Shown: positions 17,023-26,220, counted from the first letter of the stretch. The stretch is DNA of 64,000 nt from Neptunicoccus cionae (GCF_002860325.1 NZ_PKOJ01000005.1:1-64000), one strand, 5' to 3'. Program-made: numbers and translations. Notes: generated from the sequence alone by a model not told the origin.

Positions 17023-18873
17023 TTAAGGACCGAACCACTGGATCGGCAGCAGAGTAATTTGCGGGATCATCGTCACCAAAATCAACACGATCAGTTGTGC
17101 GCCGATAAAGGGAAGGATCGCCCGAAAGACCGAGGTTGAAGGTGCCCCGCCCACACGGGCTGTGGTAAAGACAAGAACCCCCAAAGGCGGTGTCAGGGCG
17201 CCGATGACAAGGTTCATCACCATGATAATCCCGAATTGCAGCGGATCGACACCAGCGGCAATAACGACGGGTACAAGAATGGGCACTAGGATCACCATGG
17301 CGGCAATCATTTCAATGAACAGGCCCACAAAGATCAGGAACAGATTGATCAGCAACAGCAGGAAGAACTTGCTACCTGTCAGCGCCGCCAGCCATTCAGC
17401 AATCTTTTGCGGTGTTTGTTCGAACGTCAAAATCCATGCAAAGGGCGAGGCTGCGGCGATGATGACCGCAACAGCGACCGTGTCTTCGACCGCTTCGCGA
17501 AACGCTTCTGACAGGTTCGCAGCGGTCAGGCCCCGATAGATGACCGCACCGCAGAACAGGGCGAAGACAAAGGCCATTGCGCCTGCTTCGGTGGCTGTGA
17601 AAATACCAAAGCGCACACCGCCAACGATCATGACAGGCAGGCACAATGCAGGGGTTGCCAGCCAGAAAGACCGCCAGCGCGTTGATCTGTTCGACCGCTC
17701 TTTGGTGCCGCCAAACCCTTTGCGCACGGAAAGAATCCAGGCTACAAAAGACAGGGCAAGCGCAACCATCAGGCCGGGTAAAATAGTGCCGACAAACAAG
17801 GCGCCTACAGATACAGACGCAAGGGCCGCATAGATGATCAACCCAAGACCGGGCGGGATCATATTCGCCAAAGTAGAAGACGCCGCCGTCAAGGCGCAAC
17901 TGAATGACCGGCTATAGCCGTGCTTTTCCATTTCGGGCACCAGCAGTTTTGCCGTGGCCGAAGCATCTGCCGTTGACGACCCAGACACCCCTGCCAGCAT
18001 AACGTTCGTCACGATATTGGCCTGCGCCAGACCGCCGCGGAAATGACCGACAAGGTGATAGGCCAGATCCACAATCCGCACCGTAATCCCGCCCACATTC
18101 ATCACCGCAGCAGCCAGAATAAAGAAAGGGATCGCCAGCAGCGTAAAGGAATTCAACGCACCGGACATGTTCTGGGTGATCGTTACCAGCATCAAGGGCG
18201 GCAACGGAGTCAGGCCTGCGAATGATCCTATGACAAGTGCGTAAACAATCGGAACCTCGATGAAAATCAGGAACATGGTGACAATCATCAGGATCGCCGT
18301 GCTGCTGGCCTCACCAAACAAGGCACCGCCTGCTTCGCGCAGGGCGTAATATCCGCCAAGCCCGGCGATCAAGGTCGCCAGGCCGCTCCACCACGGAAAG
18401 CCGCGCAGCGGGGCGCTTAGGAACACCAAAGCAACGAGCCCGCCCGCAGGCACAGCCATAAACAGATAGCGCAGTGGCACACGTAATGCGGGCATGACCT
18501 GCATGGTGCGGTTCATAAAATCAATGCCGTGAACCACCAGTATGATACAGGCAATCACGGTCATAACCTTCAGAAAAACCCCGTGGATGGCTTGTGTCTT
18601 TAGGGACAGCTTTGGCACAAACAGGGAAATTGCAATGTGTCGATCCCGAAAGCTGAGCACTGCCATGCCAAGGAAAACCGCCCACACAAAACAGAATTGC
18701 GCGGCCTCTTCCGGCCAGGGCAGGGACGCGTTCAAAACATAGCGGCAGAACACCTGCAAAACGACCACACAGGTTGCGCAAAGCATCAGTACAACAGCGA
18801 TGGTTTCCAGCGTGCGATCAAGCATGCGATACAGGCGCGCTGGCGCGCTTCCTGTCGGGGTCACGTGGTCCAA
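17023..18873 (-). CDS. TRAP transporter fused small and large membrane subunits (DctQM)
   Basis: This protein of about 616 residues joins a DctQ-like four-helix part (about residues 15-180, including 'FCRYVLNASLPWPEEAAQFC') to a DctM-like part of about twelve helices ('GVSGSSTADASATAKLLVPE', 'TEAGAMAFVFALFCGAVIY', 'VIGALTPPLGVLVFTTAR'). I choose the TTG at 18873 because GAGGAGAG lies just upstream. The frame is open for 20 more codons, but those run through the intergenic hairpin. It forms the sodium- or proton-coupled channel that works with the periplasmic protein encoded upstream. It is probably for uronate, given the flanking uxaC and kdgK genes. Confidence 0.88.
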   Translation of the reverse strand: MDHVTPTGSAPARLYRMLDRTLETIAVVLMLCATCVVVLQVFCRYVLNASLPWPEEAAQFCFVWAVFLGMAVLSFRDRHIAISLFVPKLSLKTQAIHGVFLKVMTVIACIILVVHGIDFMNRTMQVMPALRVPLRYLFMAVPAGGLVALVFLSAPLRGFPWWSGLATLIAGLGGYYALREAGGALFGEASSTAILMIVTMFLIFIEVPIVYALVIGSFAGLTPLPPLMLVTITQNMSGALNSFTLLAIPFFILAAAVMNVGGITVRIVDLAYHLVGHFRGGLAQANIVTNVMLAGVSGSSTADASATAKLLVPEMEKHGYSRSFSCALTAASSTLANMIPPGLGLIIYAALASVSVGALFVGTILPGLMVALALSFVAWILSVRKGFGGTKERSNRSTRWRSFWLATPALCLPVMIVGGVRFGIFTATEAGAMAFVFALFCGAVIYRGLTAANLSEAFREAVEDTVAVAVIIAAASPFAWILTFEQTPQKIAEWLAALTGSKFFLLLLINLFLIFVGLFIEMIAAMVILVPILVPVVIAAGVDPLQFGIIMVMNLVIGALTPPLGVLVFTTARVGGAPSTSVFRAILPFIGAQLIVLILVTMIPQITLLPIQWFGP

Positions 18874-18890
18874 AACTCTCTCCTCTTTGT

Positions 18891-18924
18891 TTTCTGCCCC
18901 GCAGATTGCGCTGCGGGGCAGAAA
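18891..18924 (-). promoter_or_regulatory. Intercistronic hairpin between dctP and dctQM
   Basis: A perfect 14-bp inverted repeat, TTTCTGCCCCGCAG / CTGCGGGGCAGAAA with a 6-base loop, lies between the binding-protein stop and the fused membrane gene. No T-run follows. It is likely to stabilise the upstream message or partly attenuate transcription, so that binding protein exceeds membrane protein. Confidence 0.65.
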
Positions 18925-18933
18925 CAAAACCAA

Positions 18934-19959
18934 TTAACCAAGCGCGCGGATCTTTGCGATCATTGCGGCAGTTTCAGGGCTGGTCGCGCCGAATTCTTCA
19001 AAAAGACCGGCGGATTTTTCTTCCCATTTGGCTTTTTCAGCAGCGGGGAACGGGTTCACGATACAGCCTGCGGATTTCAGGTCCTCAAGCGCCTGATCCG
19101 CTCCTGCCCGATTGATGCTGCGTTGTTCTGCAAAGGCTTCTTTGGCAGACGTCCGGCACAACTCTTGCAGATCGGCAGGCAGGCTATCCAGCCATGCAGC
19201 ATTCATCCGGATCGCTTTGGGCAGGAACCAGTGATAGGTCGGCAGAACGTATTTTGCCTGTTCGTGCCATTTGAACCCGAGAATAGAGAAGTAATCCGAA
19301 TCCAGACCGTCGATAACGCCGGTAGACAGGGCGGAATACTGTTCGGAATAGGGCAGCGGTGTCGGGTTTGCGCCAAGGGCTTTCCAGAAATCCACCCAGA
19401 TGCGCACTTCGGGCACCCGTAGCTTGACCCCTTGCAAGCTGGCCAGATCGGTCACCGGAACTTTGGTCAGCAGATGGCGGAAGCCGACTTCGCCGTAAGC
19501 GATGAATTCGACGCCGGTTTTTTCCCGTGCGATCTGGCTGATTTCCTGCCCGATGTCGCCTTGCAGAACCGCGTCAACGTGAGCTTCGTTTTTGTAGATA
19601 AAGCCGGGTGCGCCTGCGGTCGCGGCGATTTCAGGTGCGATGGCTTCTTCACTGTCGGGGCCTGCGGCGGTGACCTGAATTGTCCCGATGCGGCTCATTT
19701 CAAGAAGCTGTGCAAGGCCACCCAACTGACTGGCCGGGAAATGCTGCGCGTCAATGCGCCCTTCGCTGCGTTCGTTCAGCATGGTGGTCCATTTGTCGAA
19801 CGCATTGGTAAACGGTGACCCGATGGCTTCGGAGTGGGCAATTTTACAGACGAATTTATCCTGTGCCCAAGCTGTGCGCATCAAAGCTGGCGTCGCGAGT
19901 GCTGCGGCCCCAAGCTGGAGCACGCTGCGGCGTGCGAAAGTGGTTCTCTTGGTTGTCAT
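18934..19959 (-). CDS. TRAP transporter periplasmic substrate-binding protein (DctP family)
   Basis: This is a 341-residue protein. The start is the ATG preceded by AGGGAGAGA; a longer open frame upstream lacks support. A twin-arginine-like signal ('TTFARRSVLQLGAAALATPA', cleavage after AWA) precedes the mature start 'FVCKIAHSEAIGSPFTNAFD'. The conserved DctP arginine region is 'LASLQGVKLRVPEVRIWVDF', which in the family holds the carboxylate of an organic acid. Next to uxaC and upstream of dctQM, a hexuronate ligand is the best guess. Confidence 0.88.
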   Translation of the reverse strand: MTTKRTTFARRSVLQLGAAALATPALMRTAWAQDKFVCKIAHSEAIGSPFTNAFDKWTTMLNERSEGRIDAQHFPASQLGGLAQLLEMSRIGTIQVTAAGPDSEEAIAPEIAATAGAPGFIYKNEAHVDAVLQGDIGQEISQIAREKTGVEFIAYGEVGFRHLLTKVPVTDLASLQGVKLRVPEVRIWVDFWKALGANPTPLPYSEQYSALSTGVIDGLDSDYFSILGFKWHEQAKYVLPTYHWFLPKAIRMNAAWLDSLPADLQELCRTSAKEAFAEQRSINRAGADQALEDLKSAGCIVNPFPAAEKAKWEEKSAGLFEEFGATSPETAAMIAKIRALG

Positions 19960-20047
19960 GTCTCTCTCCCTTGGTTTTCTGCAAACCGGCATAAATTCCG
20001 GATCAGCAAGTGTTTGATCGTGCCAAAGCGCGACCACGATTAATCTT

Positions 20048-21448
20048 TCAAAGCTGGTAAGCCTGTTTCGCCAGCCCGTGGGCCAGCAATTCGGCAATCT
20101 CGAACGCCTCGGATTCCTCAAGCCGATGGGTTACGATCATTTCGGCAAGCCAGCCGCTATCCACACGCCGTGCCACGTCATGACGGGCCGGAATTGAACA
20201 CAATGCGCGGGTGTCGTCGTTGAAGCCGACCGTGTTATAGATCCCCGCCGTTTCCATCGCCATTTCGCGAAAACGGCGCATGCCTTCATAGCTGTCGTGA
20301 AACCACCACGGCGGGCCAAGCCGCAAGCAGGGCCAGACCCCTGCCAAGGGGGCCAGTTCGCGGGAATACGTGGTCTCGTCCAGCGTGAACAGGATCAGGG
20401 TCAAACGCGGGTCCAGTCCCACAGCATTGAGCAAGGGGCGCAGGGCCTCAGGGAAGCTGACAGGCACGGGAATATCAAACCCGCGATCCGGCCCATAATC
20501 CCGACGCACCGCGCTGGAATGGCCCCGCAAAGACCCTGAATGAAGCTGCATCACAAGCCCGTCTTCAACCGACATCCGCGCCATTTCGGTCAGCATCTGC
20601 GCGCGGAACAATTCACTGTCCCCTTGTACCGCTTTGCCTGAACGCACCCGTTCATAAAGCGCGCGCGCTTCCGTCAGCGGCAAATCTGCCGTGCGGGGGG
20701 TCGGGTGGCCGTGATCGGTGGCCGTTGCCCCAAGTGCGCGAAACGCCGCGCGACGGGACCGGTGGGCGTCCAAATAGCCCTCCCATGTGCGGGTATCACA
20801 ACCTGAAACTTCGGCCAGACGTTCCAGATTGGCGCTGAAATCAGGGGTATCCGGATCAATCACTGCATCAGGGCGATAGGTCGGAACAACGCGCCCCTGC
20901 CAGCCACTTTCGCGCGCCATGTGGTGGTAAGCCAGATCGTCCAAAGCACTGTCGGTGGTCGCAATGGCTTCAATGCCAAAACGGTCATAAAGCGCGCGCG
21001 GGCGTGTATCGGGCTCGGGCAAACGTTCGGCAATGGCATCGTAAATGTCATTGGCGGTTTTCGGGCCCAGACGGCGGGTAACGCCAAACAGACGGGAGAG
21101 CGCATCATCCACCCACATCCGCGACGGTGTTCCTGCAAAAAGATAGTAATGATCCGCAAAAGTTTGCCAGATTTTGCGGGGATCTTTTTCGCAATTCGCA
21201 CCGATGCCAAGCGCTTCGAAGGGGATGCCCTGACTGGTCAACATCCGCGTAACATAATGGTCCGGCGTCACAAATAGGGCTGCGGGATCGGAAAACGCAG
21301 GGTTTTCACCCCACCAGCAGGGATCAGTGTGGCCATGGGGGGAAATAATCGCCAGCCCCTCAACCGCCGTATACAGATCGCGCGCCAGTTTGCGGGTTGC
21401 CGGATCGGCGGGCAACAAACGATCGGGATGCAACATGGGGCTGGCCAT
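20048..21448 (-). CDS. uxaC: Uronate isomerase (glucuronate/galacturonate isomerase)
   Basis: This 466-residue amidohydrolase-superfamily enzyme isomerises D-glucuronate to D-fructuronate (and D-galacturonate to tagaturonate). The N-terminal metal motif is 'AIISPHGHTDPCWW' (HxH), 'NDIYDAIAERL' and 'QLHSGSLRGHSS' carry further conserved blocks, and the C-terminal 'VGFNDDTRALCSIPARHDVA' has the terminal metal Asp. The length is normal. Its start overlaps the GntR gene stop (TGATG). It performs step one of the Ashwell pathway, whose next enzymes UxuB and UxuA are encoded divergently. Confidence 0.95.
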   Translation of the reverse strand: MASPMLHPDRLLPADPATRKLARDLYTAVEGLAIISPHGHTDPCWWGENPAFSDPAALFVTPDHYVTRMLTSQGIPFEALGIGANCEKDPRKIWQTFADHYYLFAGTPSRMWVDDALSRLFGVTRRLGPKTANDIYDAIAERLPEPDTRPRALYDRFGIEAIATTDSALDDLAYHHMARESGWQGRVVPTYRPDAVIDPDTPDFSANLERLAEVSGCDTRTWEGYLDAHRSRRAAFRALGATATDHGHPTPRTADLPLTEARALYERVRSGKAVQGDSELFRAQMLTEMARMSVEDGLVMQLHSGSLRGHSSAVRRDYGPDRGFDIPVPVSFPEALRPLLNAVGLDPRLTLILFTLDETTYSRELAPLAGVWPCLRLGPPWWFHDSYEGMRRFREMAMETAGIYNTVGFNDDTRALCSIPARHDVARRVDSGWLAEMIVTHRLEESEAFEIAELLAHGLAKQAYQL

Positions 21449-22161
21449 CAGGAAGGCTCCGCAATGAAAAACGCAGGTTTGGCCGCAGCGACAACAGGAA
21501 CATCATCCAGAATGCGACGCAGGTGCAGGCGCATTTTTTCTTCGGCGTCGCCGGGGTTTCCGGCTTTGATTGCATCGACGATCTGTGTGTGCTGTTCTAC
21601 GAGAATACTTCGGGGGAACTGGCTGGCGCTAAGGTGGCGCACACGGTCCATCTGGCTTTTCAGCGGCTGAAGAAAATCCCAACCTGCTCCTTGCCCTGCA
21701 ATATCTGCAAGTTTGCGATGAAAGGCTTCGTCCAGATCAATAAACGGTTGGGGATTGTCGGTTTCAGCGGCATCCCTTTGCAACGAGAGGATTTCATCCA
21801 GCTCTGCCAGCATCTGCGCATCCGCACGGGTGGCCACAGCGCGTACAATGTCTGCCTCGACCGCTTCACGAATGAATTGCGCCGCCAGAACCGACGCCAT
21901 GTCGATGCGGCTGACAAAACTGCCTCTTTGGGGGCGGATGTCGATCAATCCGGCCTCGGAAAGCTTGATAAATGCCTCGCGGACGGGCTGGCGGCTGGTG
22001 TCGTAATAGGACGCCACATCAACCTCGGATAAACGCGTTCCGGGCTCCAACTCCCCTTGGATGATGCGCAACCGCAAACGGGAATAAAGCTGCGCCCCCA
22101 CGGGTCCGCTAGCTTCAAGCTGGGCCTTTGCTTTGGAATTGACGTTAGAAGTCTCAGTCAT
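21448..22161 (-). CDS. GntR-family (FadR/FCD) transcriptional regulator, UxuR-like
   Basis: This 237-residue regulator has a winged helix (about 22-90) 'LYSRLRLRIIQGELEPGTRL', 'TSRQPVREAFIKLSEAGLID', then an FCD ligand-binding domain (about 95-225) with metal/ligand residues in 'FIDLDEAFHRKLADIAGQG' and 'EQHTQIVDAIKAGN'. It is transcribed away from uxuA and coupled to uxaC. By family and position it is probably a repressor released by fructuronate or a related uronate. The 110-base divergent gap holds a candidate operator at 22209-22223. Confidence 0.88.
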   Translation of the reverse strand: MTETSNVNSKAKAQLEASGPVGAQLYSRLRLRIIQGELEPGTRLSEVDVASYYDTSRQPVREAFIKLSEAGLIDIRPQRGSFVSRIDMASVLAAQFIREAVEADIVRAVATRADAQMLAELDEILSLQRDAAETDNPQPFIDLDEAFHRKLADIAGQGAGWDFLQPLKSQMDRVRHLSASQFPRSILVEQHTQIVDAIKAGNPGDAEEKMRLHLRRILDDVPVVAAAKPAFFIAEPS

Positions 22162-22208
22162 TTTTTCTCCTCGTCCCGACCTTGCAGGACAACTACCATA
22201 CTAGTCAA

Positions 22209-22223
22209 CACAAAATAATTGTG
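22209..22223. promoter_or_regulatory. Candidate GntR operator between the regulator gene and uxuA
   Basis: CACAAAATAATTGTG is an inverted repeat with 5-bp arms (CACAA/TTGTG) around a 5-base AT-rich spacer, in the divergent promoter region. The position fits control of both uxuAB and the uxaC side. Short AT-rich palindromes occur by chance, so this is tentative. Confidence 0.4.
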
Positions 22224-22276
22224 CTATTCATTGGCTAAGCTTTGAATGGCACCCGCTGCAATCGGAAGGAATGCAT

Positions 22277-23494
22277 ATGAAACAGACTTGGCGTTGGTTT
22301 GGGCCGGAAGACCGGGTTTCGGTCGACACTATGTTGCAGGCGGGCGTTGAAGGAGTCGTCTCGGCCTTGCACCACATCCCCACTGGCGCTGTCTGGACAG
22401 CCGAAGAAATTGCCAAACGCCAAAAGGAAATTGCAACCAGACCGGCGGGCGGTCCTTCGGGTTTGAAATGGGATGTAGTCGAAAGCCTGCCTGTGTCCGA
22501 AGACATCAAGCGGCAAACCGGTGACTGGCGTAACCATCTGGACGCATGGAAAAAATCACTCCACAATCTGCACGCTGCGGAGCTTAGGGTGATCTGTTAC
22601 AATTTCATGCCTGTGCTGGACTGGACCCGCACCGACCTTGCGTTTGAACTGCCCAATGGGGCCACCTGTATGCGGTTTGAACTTCCGGTCTTTGCGGCTT
22701 TTGACATTCATATTCTGAAACGAAAAGGGGCCGTCGAAAGCTATCCCGACCATATCGCAACTGCGGCCGATCAGGTTTTTGCAACCTTGCAGCCAGAGGA
22801 CATCCAAAGCCTTGTGCGCAATGTTGTGTTCGGTTTGCCTGGGGCTGCCGAGAACTTTTCGCTCGAAGATCTGCGCTATCACCTGTCCGCCTATGCTGGT
22901 CTGGGCGCAGAAGGGCTGCGCGCAAATCTGATTGATTTTCTGACCGAGGTTGCGCCCGTGGCACAAGAACTGGGGATGCGCTTGTGTTGTCATCCCGACG
23001 ATCCGCCAACCCCTTTGTTGGGCCTGCCGCGAATTATGTCCACGGAAGCGGATTACAGGCAGGTTCTGGATGCGGTTGATCTGATGGCCAACGGCGTAAC
23101 CCTGTGTTCAGGCTCTCTGGGTGCGCGACCGGATAACGACCTGCCTGGCATGATGGAACGTTTGGGGGATCGGGTGCATTTTCTGCATCTTCGCAATGTT
23201 AAGCGGGAAACCTCTGAAATCTGCGGCAGCTTCCACGAAGCGGCCCATCTTGAAGGTGACACTGATATGGTAGCGCTGATTGCAGCGGTTCTGAAACAGG
23301 AAGAACGCCGTCGGGCATCCGGCAGGGACGATGCGTCAATCCCGTTCCGACCCGATCACGGGCAGGATATTCTGGACGATCTGGGGCGGAATGCGCAACC
23401 GGGGTATCCCTCGATCGGGCGGTTGAAAGGTCTGGCAGAACTGCGCGGCATCGTCACTGCGCTGTCCCACTCTGGGGTTCGGGACAGGATATGA
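22277..23494 (+). CDS. uxuA: Mannonate dehydratase
   Basis: This 405-residue enzyme converts D-mannonate to 2-keto-3-deoxygluconate. The start 'MKQTWRWFGPEDRVSVDTML' aligns with the typical UxuA start, so I use the ATG at 22277 (GGAAGGA 6 bases upstream) rather than the ATG two codons before. Conserved blocks include 'AGVEGVVSALHHIPTGAVW', 'YNFMPVLDWTRTDL', 'MRLCCHPDDPPTPLLGLPRI' and 'HFLHLRNVKRE' with metal-binding Cys/His. The stop overlaps uxuB by ATGA. It follows UxuB in the glucuronate pathway and feeds KdgK. Confidence 0.95.
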   Translation: MKQTWRWFGPEDRVSVDTMLQAGVEGVVSALHHIPTGAVWTAEEIAKRQKEIATRPAGGPSGLKWDVVESLPVSEDIKRQTGDWRNHLDAWKKSLHNLHAAELRVICYNFMPVLDWTRTDLAFELPNGATCMRFELPVFAAFDIHILKRKGAVESYPDHIATAADQVFATLQPEDIQSLVRNVVFGLPGAAENFSLEDLRYHLSAYAGLGAEGLRANLIDFLTEVAPVAQELGMRLCCHPDDPPTPLLGLPRIMSTEADYRQVLDAVDLMANGVTLCSGSLGARPDNDLPGMMERLGDRVHFLHLRNVKRETSEICGSFHEAAHLEGDTDMVALIAAVLKQEERRRASGRDDASIPFRPDHGQDILDDLGRNAQPGYPSIGRLKGLAELRGIVTALSHSGVRDRI

Positions 23495-24960
23495 CTGTGA
23501 AGCGACTTTCCCGCATTGCGGATATTTCCGGCGCAGCCGTGCCGCCCCGCTATGACCCTGATGCCCATGGTGCTGGCATTGTACATCTTGGACTTGGGGC
23601 ATTTCACAGGGCACATCAGGCCGCCATGACCGATGCAGCACTGGCCGAGTCCGGCGGCGACTGGCGCATTGTCGGTGTCAGCCTGCGCAATCGCGATGTT
23701 GTCGACGCGCTGGAACCGCAAAACGGCCTGTATACCTTGATCGAACGGGGTGAAACAGGTGTGTCGGGCCGTGTGATCGGCGCAATTTCACAGGTTATCG
23801 CCGCTGATCCGGCGGCAACCCTGAAAGCATTGTGTAATCCTGCGATCCGTATTGTAACGCTGACGGTCACGGAAAAAGGGTACGGAATTGACCGCACCAC
23901 GGGCCTTCCTGATCCACAAAACCCTGTTATTGCGGCGGATCTGGCCACGCCCGATACGCCCAGATCTGTGCTTGGTTTATTACATGCGGCGCTGTCTTAC
24001 AGAAAATCCAACGGGGTGGCGCCGTTTACTGTTTTGTGTTGCGACAACCTGCCAAACAACGGGCAGTTTCTACAAAAAGGTCTTATCGGCTTTGCCCGCC
24101 TGCTGGAGTCCGGTCTGGCCGATTGGATCAGCAGGAACGTGGCTTTCCCTTCTTGTATGGTGGACCGTATCACCCCCGCCGCAGGGGCTGAAACCCGAAA
24201 CGAGGCGCAACGCCTGACCGGATGTATCGACCTTGGTGCCATTGAAACCGAAACATTCACCCAATGGGTCATAGAAGACCATTTCCCCGAAGGCCGCCCG
24301 GCGTGGGAACACGGCGGGGCGCTTTTTGTGCAGGATGTTGACAGCTATGAGCGGATGAAACTGCGCATGTTGAACGGGGCCCATTCCATGCTGGCCTATT
24401 CCGGTTTTCTGGCCGGGCACCGTTACGTGCGCGATGTCATGTCTGATCCCGACCTTGCGCAATTGGTGCGTCGTCATCTAACGGCGGCTGCCCGAACGCT
24501 GGACCCACTGCCAGCGCTGAGTTTTGAAACCTATGCCAATGATCTGGTGGCGCGGTTCAACAACCCGTCCATTGCACATGAGACCTATCAGATCGCGATG
24601 GATGGCACGGAAAAACTGCCACAACGCATCTTTGCCCCCGCGCTTGATGCCATTGAAAACGGGTTTGATTTACGCCCGTTCGCTTTCGCAACAGCGGTTT
24701 GGATGCGCTATTGCCTTGGGGTGACAGATGCAGGGGATTCCTATGCCCTGCGCGACCCGCGTGAAGCGGAAATTGCCCGCGCCCTAAAAGACATCCCTCG
24801 TGACGCAGGGCGGATTTCAACAGCCCTGCATGACGAATTTGCGTTTATTCCAAAGGCGCTTGTCGAAAATTCTGCATGGCGCGACTGTGTTGCAGACATC
24901 TTGAACACGGTTCTGGAACAAGGCGTTGCAAAGGCGATAGAACTGGAAGCCCTGCGCTAA
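23491..24960 (+). CDS. uxuB: Fructuronate reductase (mannonate oxidoreductase)
   Basis: This 489-residue polyol/mannitol dehydrogenase-family protein reduces D-fructuronate to D-mannonate with NADH. The Rossmann start 'GIVHLGLGAFHRAHQAAMTD' and the C-terminal catalytic block 'YERMKLRMLNGAHSMLAYSG' (with the Lys-Asn-His set) are clear. Length fits the family. It is coupled to uxuA by a 4-base overlap. It is the last gene on this arm; an IS terminal scar starts 44 bases after its stop. Confidence 0.93.
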   Translation: MTVKRLSRIADISGAAVPPRYDPDAHGAGIVHLGLGAFHRAHQAAMTDAALAESGGDWRIVGVSLRNRDVVDALEPQNGLYTLIERGETGVSGRVIGAISQVIAADPAATLKALCNPAIRIVTLTVTEKGYGIDRTTGLPDPQNPVIAADLATPDTPRSVLGLLHAALSYRKSNGVAPFTVLCCDNLPNNGQFLQKGLIGFARLLESGLADWISRNVAFPSCMVDRITPAAGAETRNEAQRLTGCIDLGAIETETFTQWVIEDHFPEGRPAWEHGGALFVQDVDSYERMKLRMLNGAHSMLAYSGFLAGHRYVRDVMSDPDLAQLVRRHLTAAARTLDPLPALSFETYANDLVARFNNPSIAHETYQIAMDGTEKLPQRIFAPALDAIENGFDLRPFAFATAVWMRYCLGVTDAGDSYALRDPREAEIARALKDIPRDAGRISTALHDEFAFIPKALVENSAWRDCVADILNTVLEQGVAKAIELEALR

Positions 24961-25004
24961 TCCAAATTGATTTTAGTGGGGTTCAATACACCTGCCCGAA
25001 CGAA

Positions 25005-25056
25005 GGGTTCTGTTGCGTTATCTAGATTTGGTGCAGATTAGCCTTAAATCACAGAT
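25005..25056 (+). repeat. Orphan IS6-type terminal sequence
   Basis: Fifty-two bases starting GGGTTCTGTTGCG match the reversed segment 12304-12253 at 45 positions, including the inner blocks CTAGATTTGG and GCAGATTAGC. No transposase follows. The copy ends where the Gfo/Idh gene begins. It is a scar of an insertion sequence lost by recombination or deletion. Confidence 0.75.
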
Positions 25057-25063
25057 CACGCAC

Positions 25064-26086
25064 CTAAAGCGCTCGTTTCTGCCCCGTTTCCGCCGACAGG
25101 TAAATTGCATCGCGGGCGCGTATCACGGTCAGGTAATCCTGTGCAGTATTCACGAGTGTACCGCGCCCGGAAAGGCCTTCGATAACATGCTTCTGAAATG
25201 CAAAAACACAGTCGCCCCCGAAATTTTTATGCGTATTGGCTGGTCCGACACAGACGGCCGATTGGGCACCGAACGGGCGTTGCCAGACACTGCCGTCACC
25301 ATAAAGCGATAGCGATGCTTTGGTGCCTTCGATCAAGGCCTCGCCCATCGTGCGCCGATGATTGTCGGCGGCGTGATCCAGGAGCCGGTTGCCATCCAGT
25401 AAAACGCGGACGTCGTCGGGATGATCAAGCAGCACAAATCCCGCGTCTTCGCCTGCAATCGCCGGATTGACCCTGCGCAAATCCGCATAAACATGGGTGG
25501 GATCCCCAAACAAAAAGCGGAACACATCAACCCAGTGAATCCCTGTTTCATGGATAAGCAGTTGCGGCATTGTCTGGAAGTAGGGTTGTCTGTCCATATA
25601 GGCGTCCGGTCCCTGACCATCGCCCGGTCTTAACCGGAACGTGGCCTGTAACACAGTGCCAAGCCCGCCATCGTCCAGAATGTTTCGCATCGTGCGATAC
25701 CATGGCATGAAGCGAAAGTTTTCGTGTATGATCAATGTAACGTCTGCCGCATTGGCGGCCCGAGTAAGTGCCGTCGCTTCGGCTAGATCACGGCAAAACG
25801 GTTTTTGACAGATGATCGTTTTAACGCCGGCCCGCATGGCAGTGCGAATAGTTTCGGCGTGCGCCTGCGGGGGCAGGATGACGTCCAAAACATCGGGCGT
25901 TTCGGTTTCGATCATTGTGACAAGGTCATTGTAAGCATTGATTCCCGTCGACTGCGCGGCGGCAAAGTTGTGATCGCACACACCGACAACGTCAGCCCCG
26001 TCAAGCCGCGCCCAACCATCCCGATGAAACTGGCTGAAATACCCCGCACCGACGCAAGCAATGCGTAATGATTTGCCGATATCCAT
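25064..26086 (-). CDS. Gfo/Idh/MocA-family oxidoreductase
   Basis: This 340-residue enzyme starts at the ATG after GAGGGGGATAAG; the longer open frame upstream crosses the divergent promoter and is not used. The nucleotide fold begins 'LRIACVGAGYFSQFHRDGWA', the EKP motif is changed to 'TIICQKPFCRDL', and the substrate domain has 'LLIHETGIHWVDVFRFLFGD' with the conserved His. It is transcribed away from the second TRAP operon and shares its 130-base promoter region. It is probably an oxidoreductase for the sugar or sugar acid imported by that TRAP system; the substrate is unknown. Confidence 0.85.
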   Translation of the reverse strand: MDIGKSLRIACVGAGYFSQFHRDGWARLDGADVVGVCDHNFAAAQSTGINAYNDLVTMIETETPDVLDVILPPQAHAETIRTAMRAGVKTIICQKPFCRDLAEATALTRAANAADVTLIIHENFRFMPWYRTMRNILDDGGLGTVLQATFRLRPGDGQGPDAYMDRQPYFQTMPQLLIHETGIHWVDVFRFLFGDPTHVYADLRRVNPAIAGEDAGFVLLDHPDDVRVLLDGNRLLDHAADNHRRTMGEALIEGTKASLSLYGDGSVWQRPFGAQSAVCVGPANTHKNFGGDCVFAFQKHVIEGLSGRGTLVNTAQDYLTVIRARDAIYLSAETGQKRAL

Positions 26087-26157
26087 CTTATCCCCCTCTT
26101 TTTTGCCCTGTTCAGCTGACGTTCTTACAGCACCCATCAGGTTGAAAAATAGTGCTG

Positions 26158-26184
26158 TTGACAAGAATACATTAATGTATACGT
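26158..26184 (+). promoter_or_regulatory. Promoter of the second TRAP operon with a palindromic operator
   Basis: A -35-like TTGACA (26159-26164) is followed by a perfect 14-bp palindrome ATACATTAATGTAT (26167-26180) and a weak -10-like TACGTT after a 16-base spacer. The palindrome fills the space between the two boxes, a position where a repressor would block RNA polymerase. A GntR regulator gene lies at the far end of this gene cluster. Confidence 0.5.
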
Positions 26185-26220
26185 TAAAAAACGCAATAAT
26201 GATCGCGTATCAGGGAGGAT

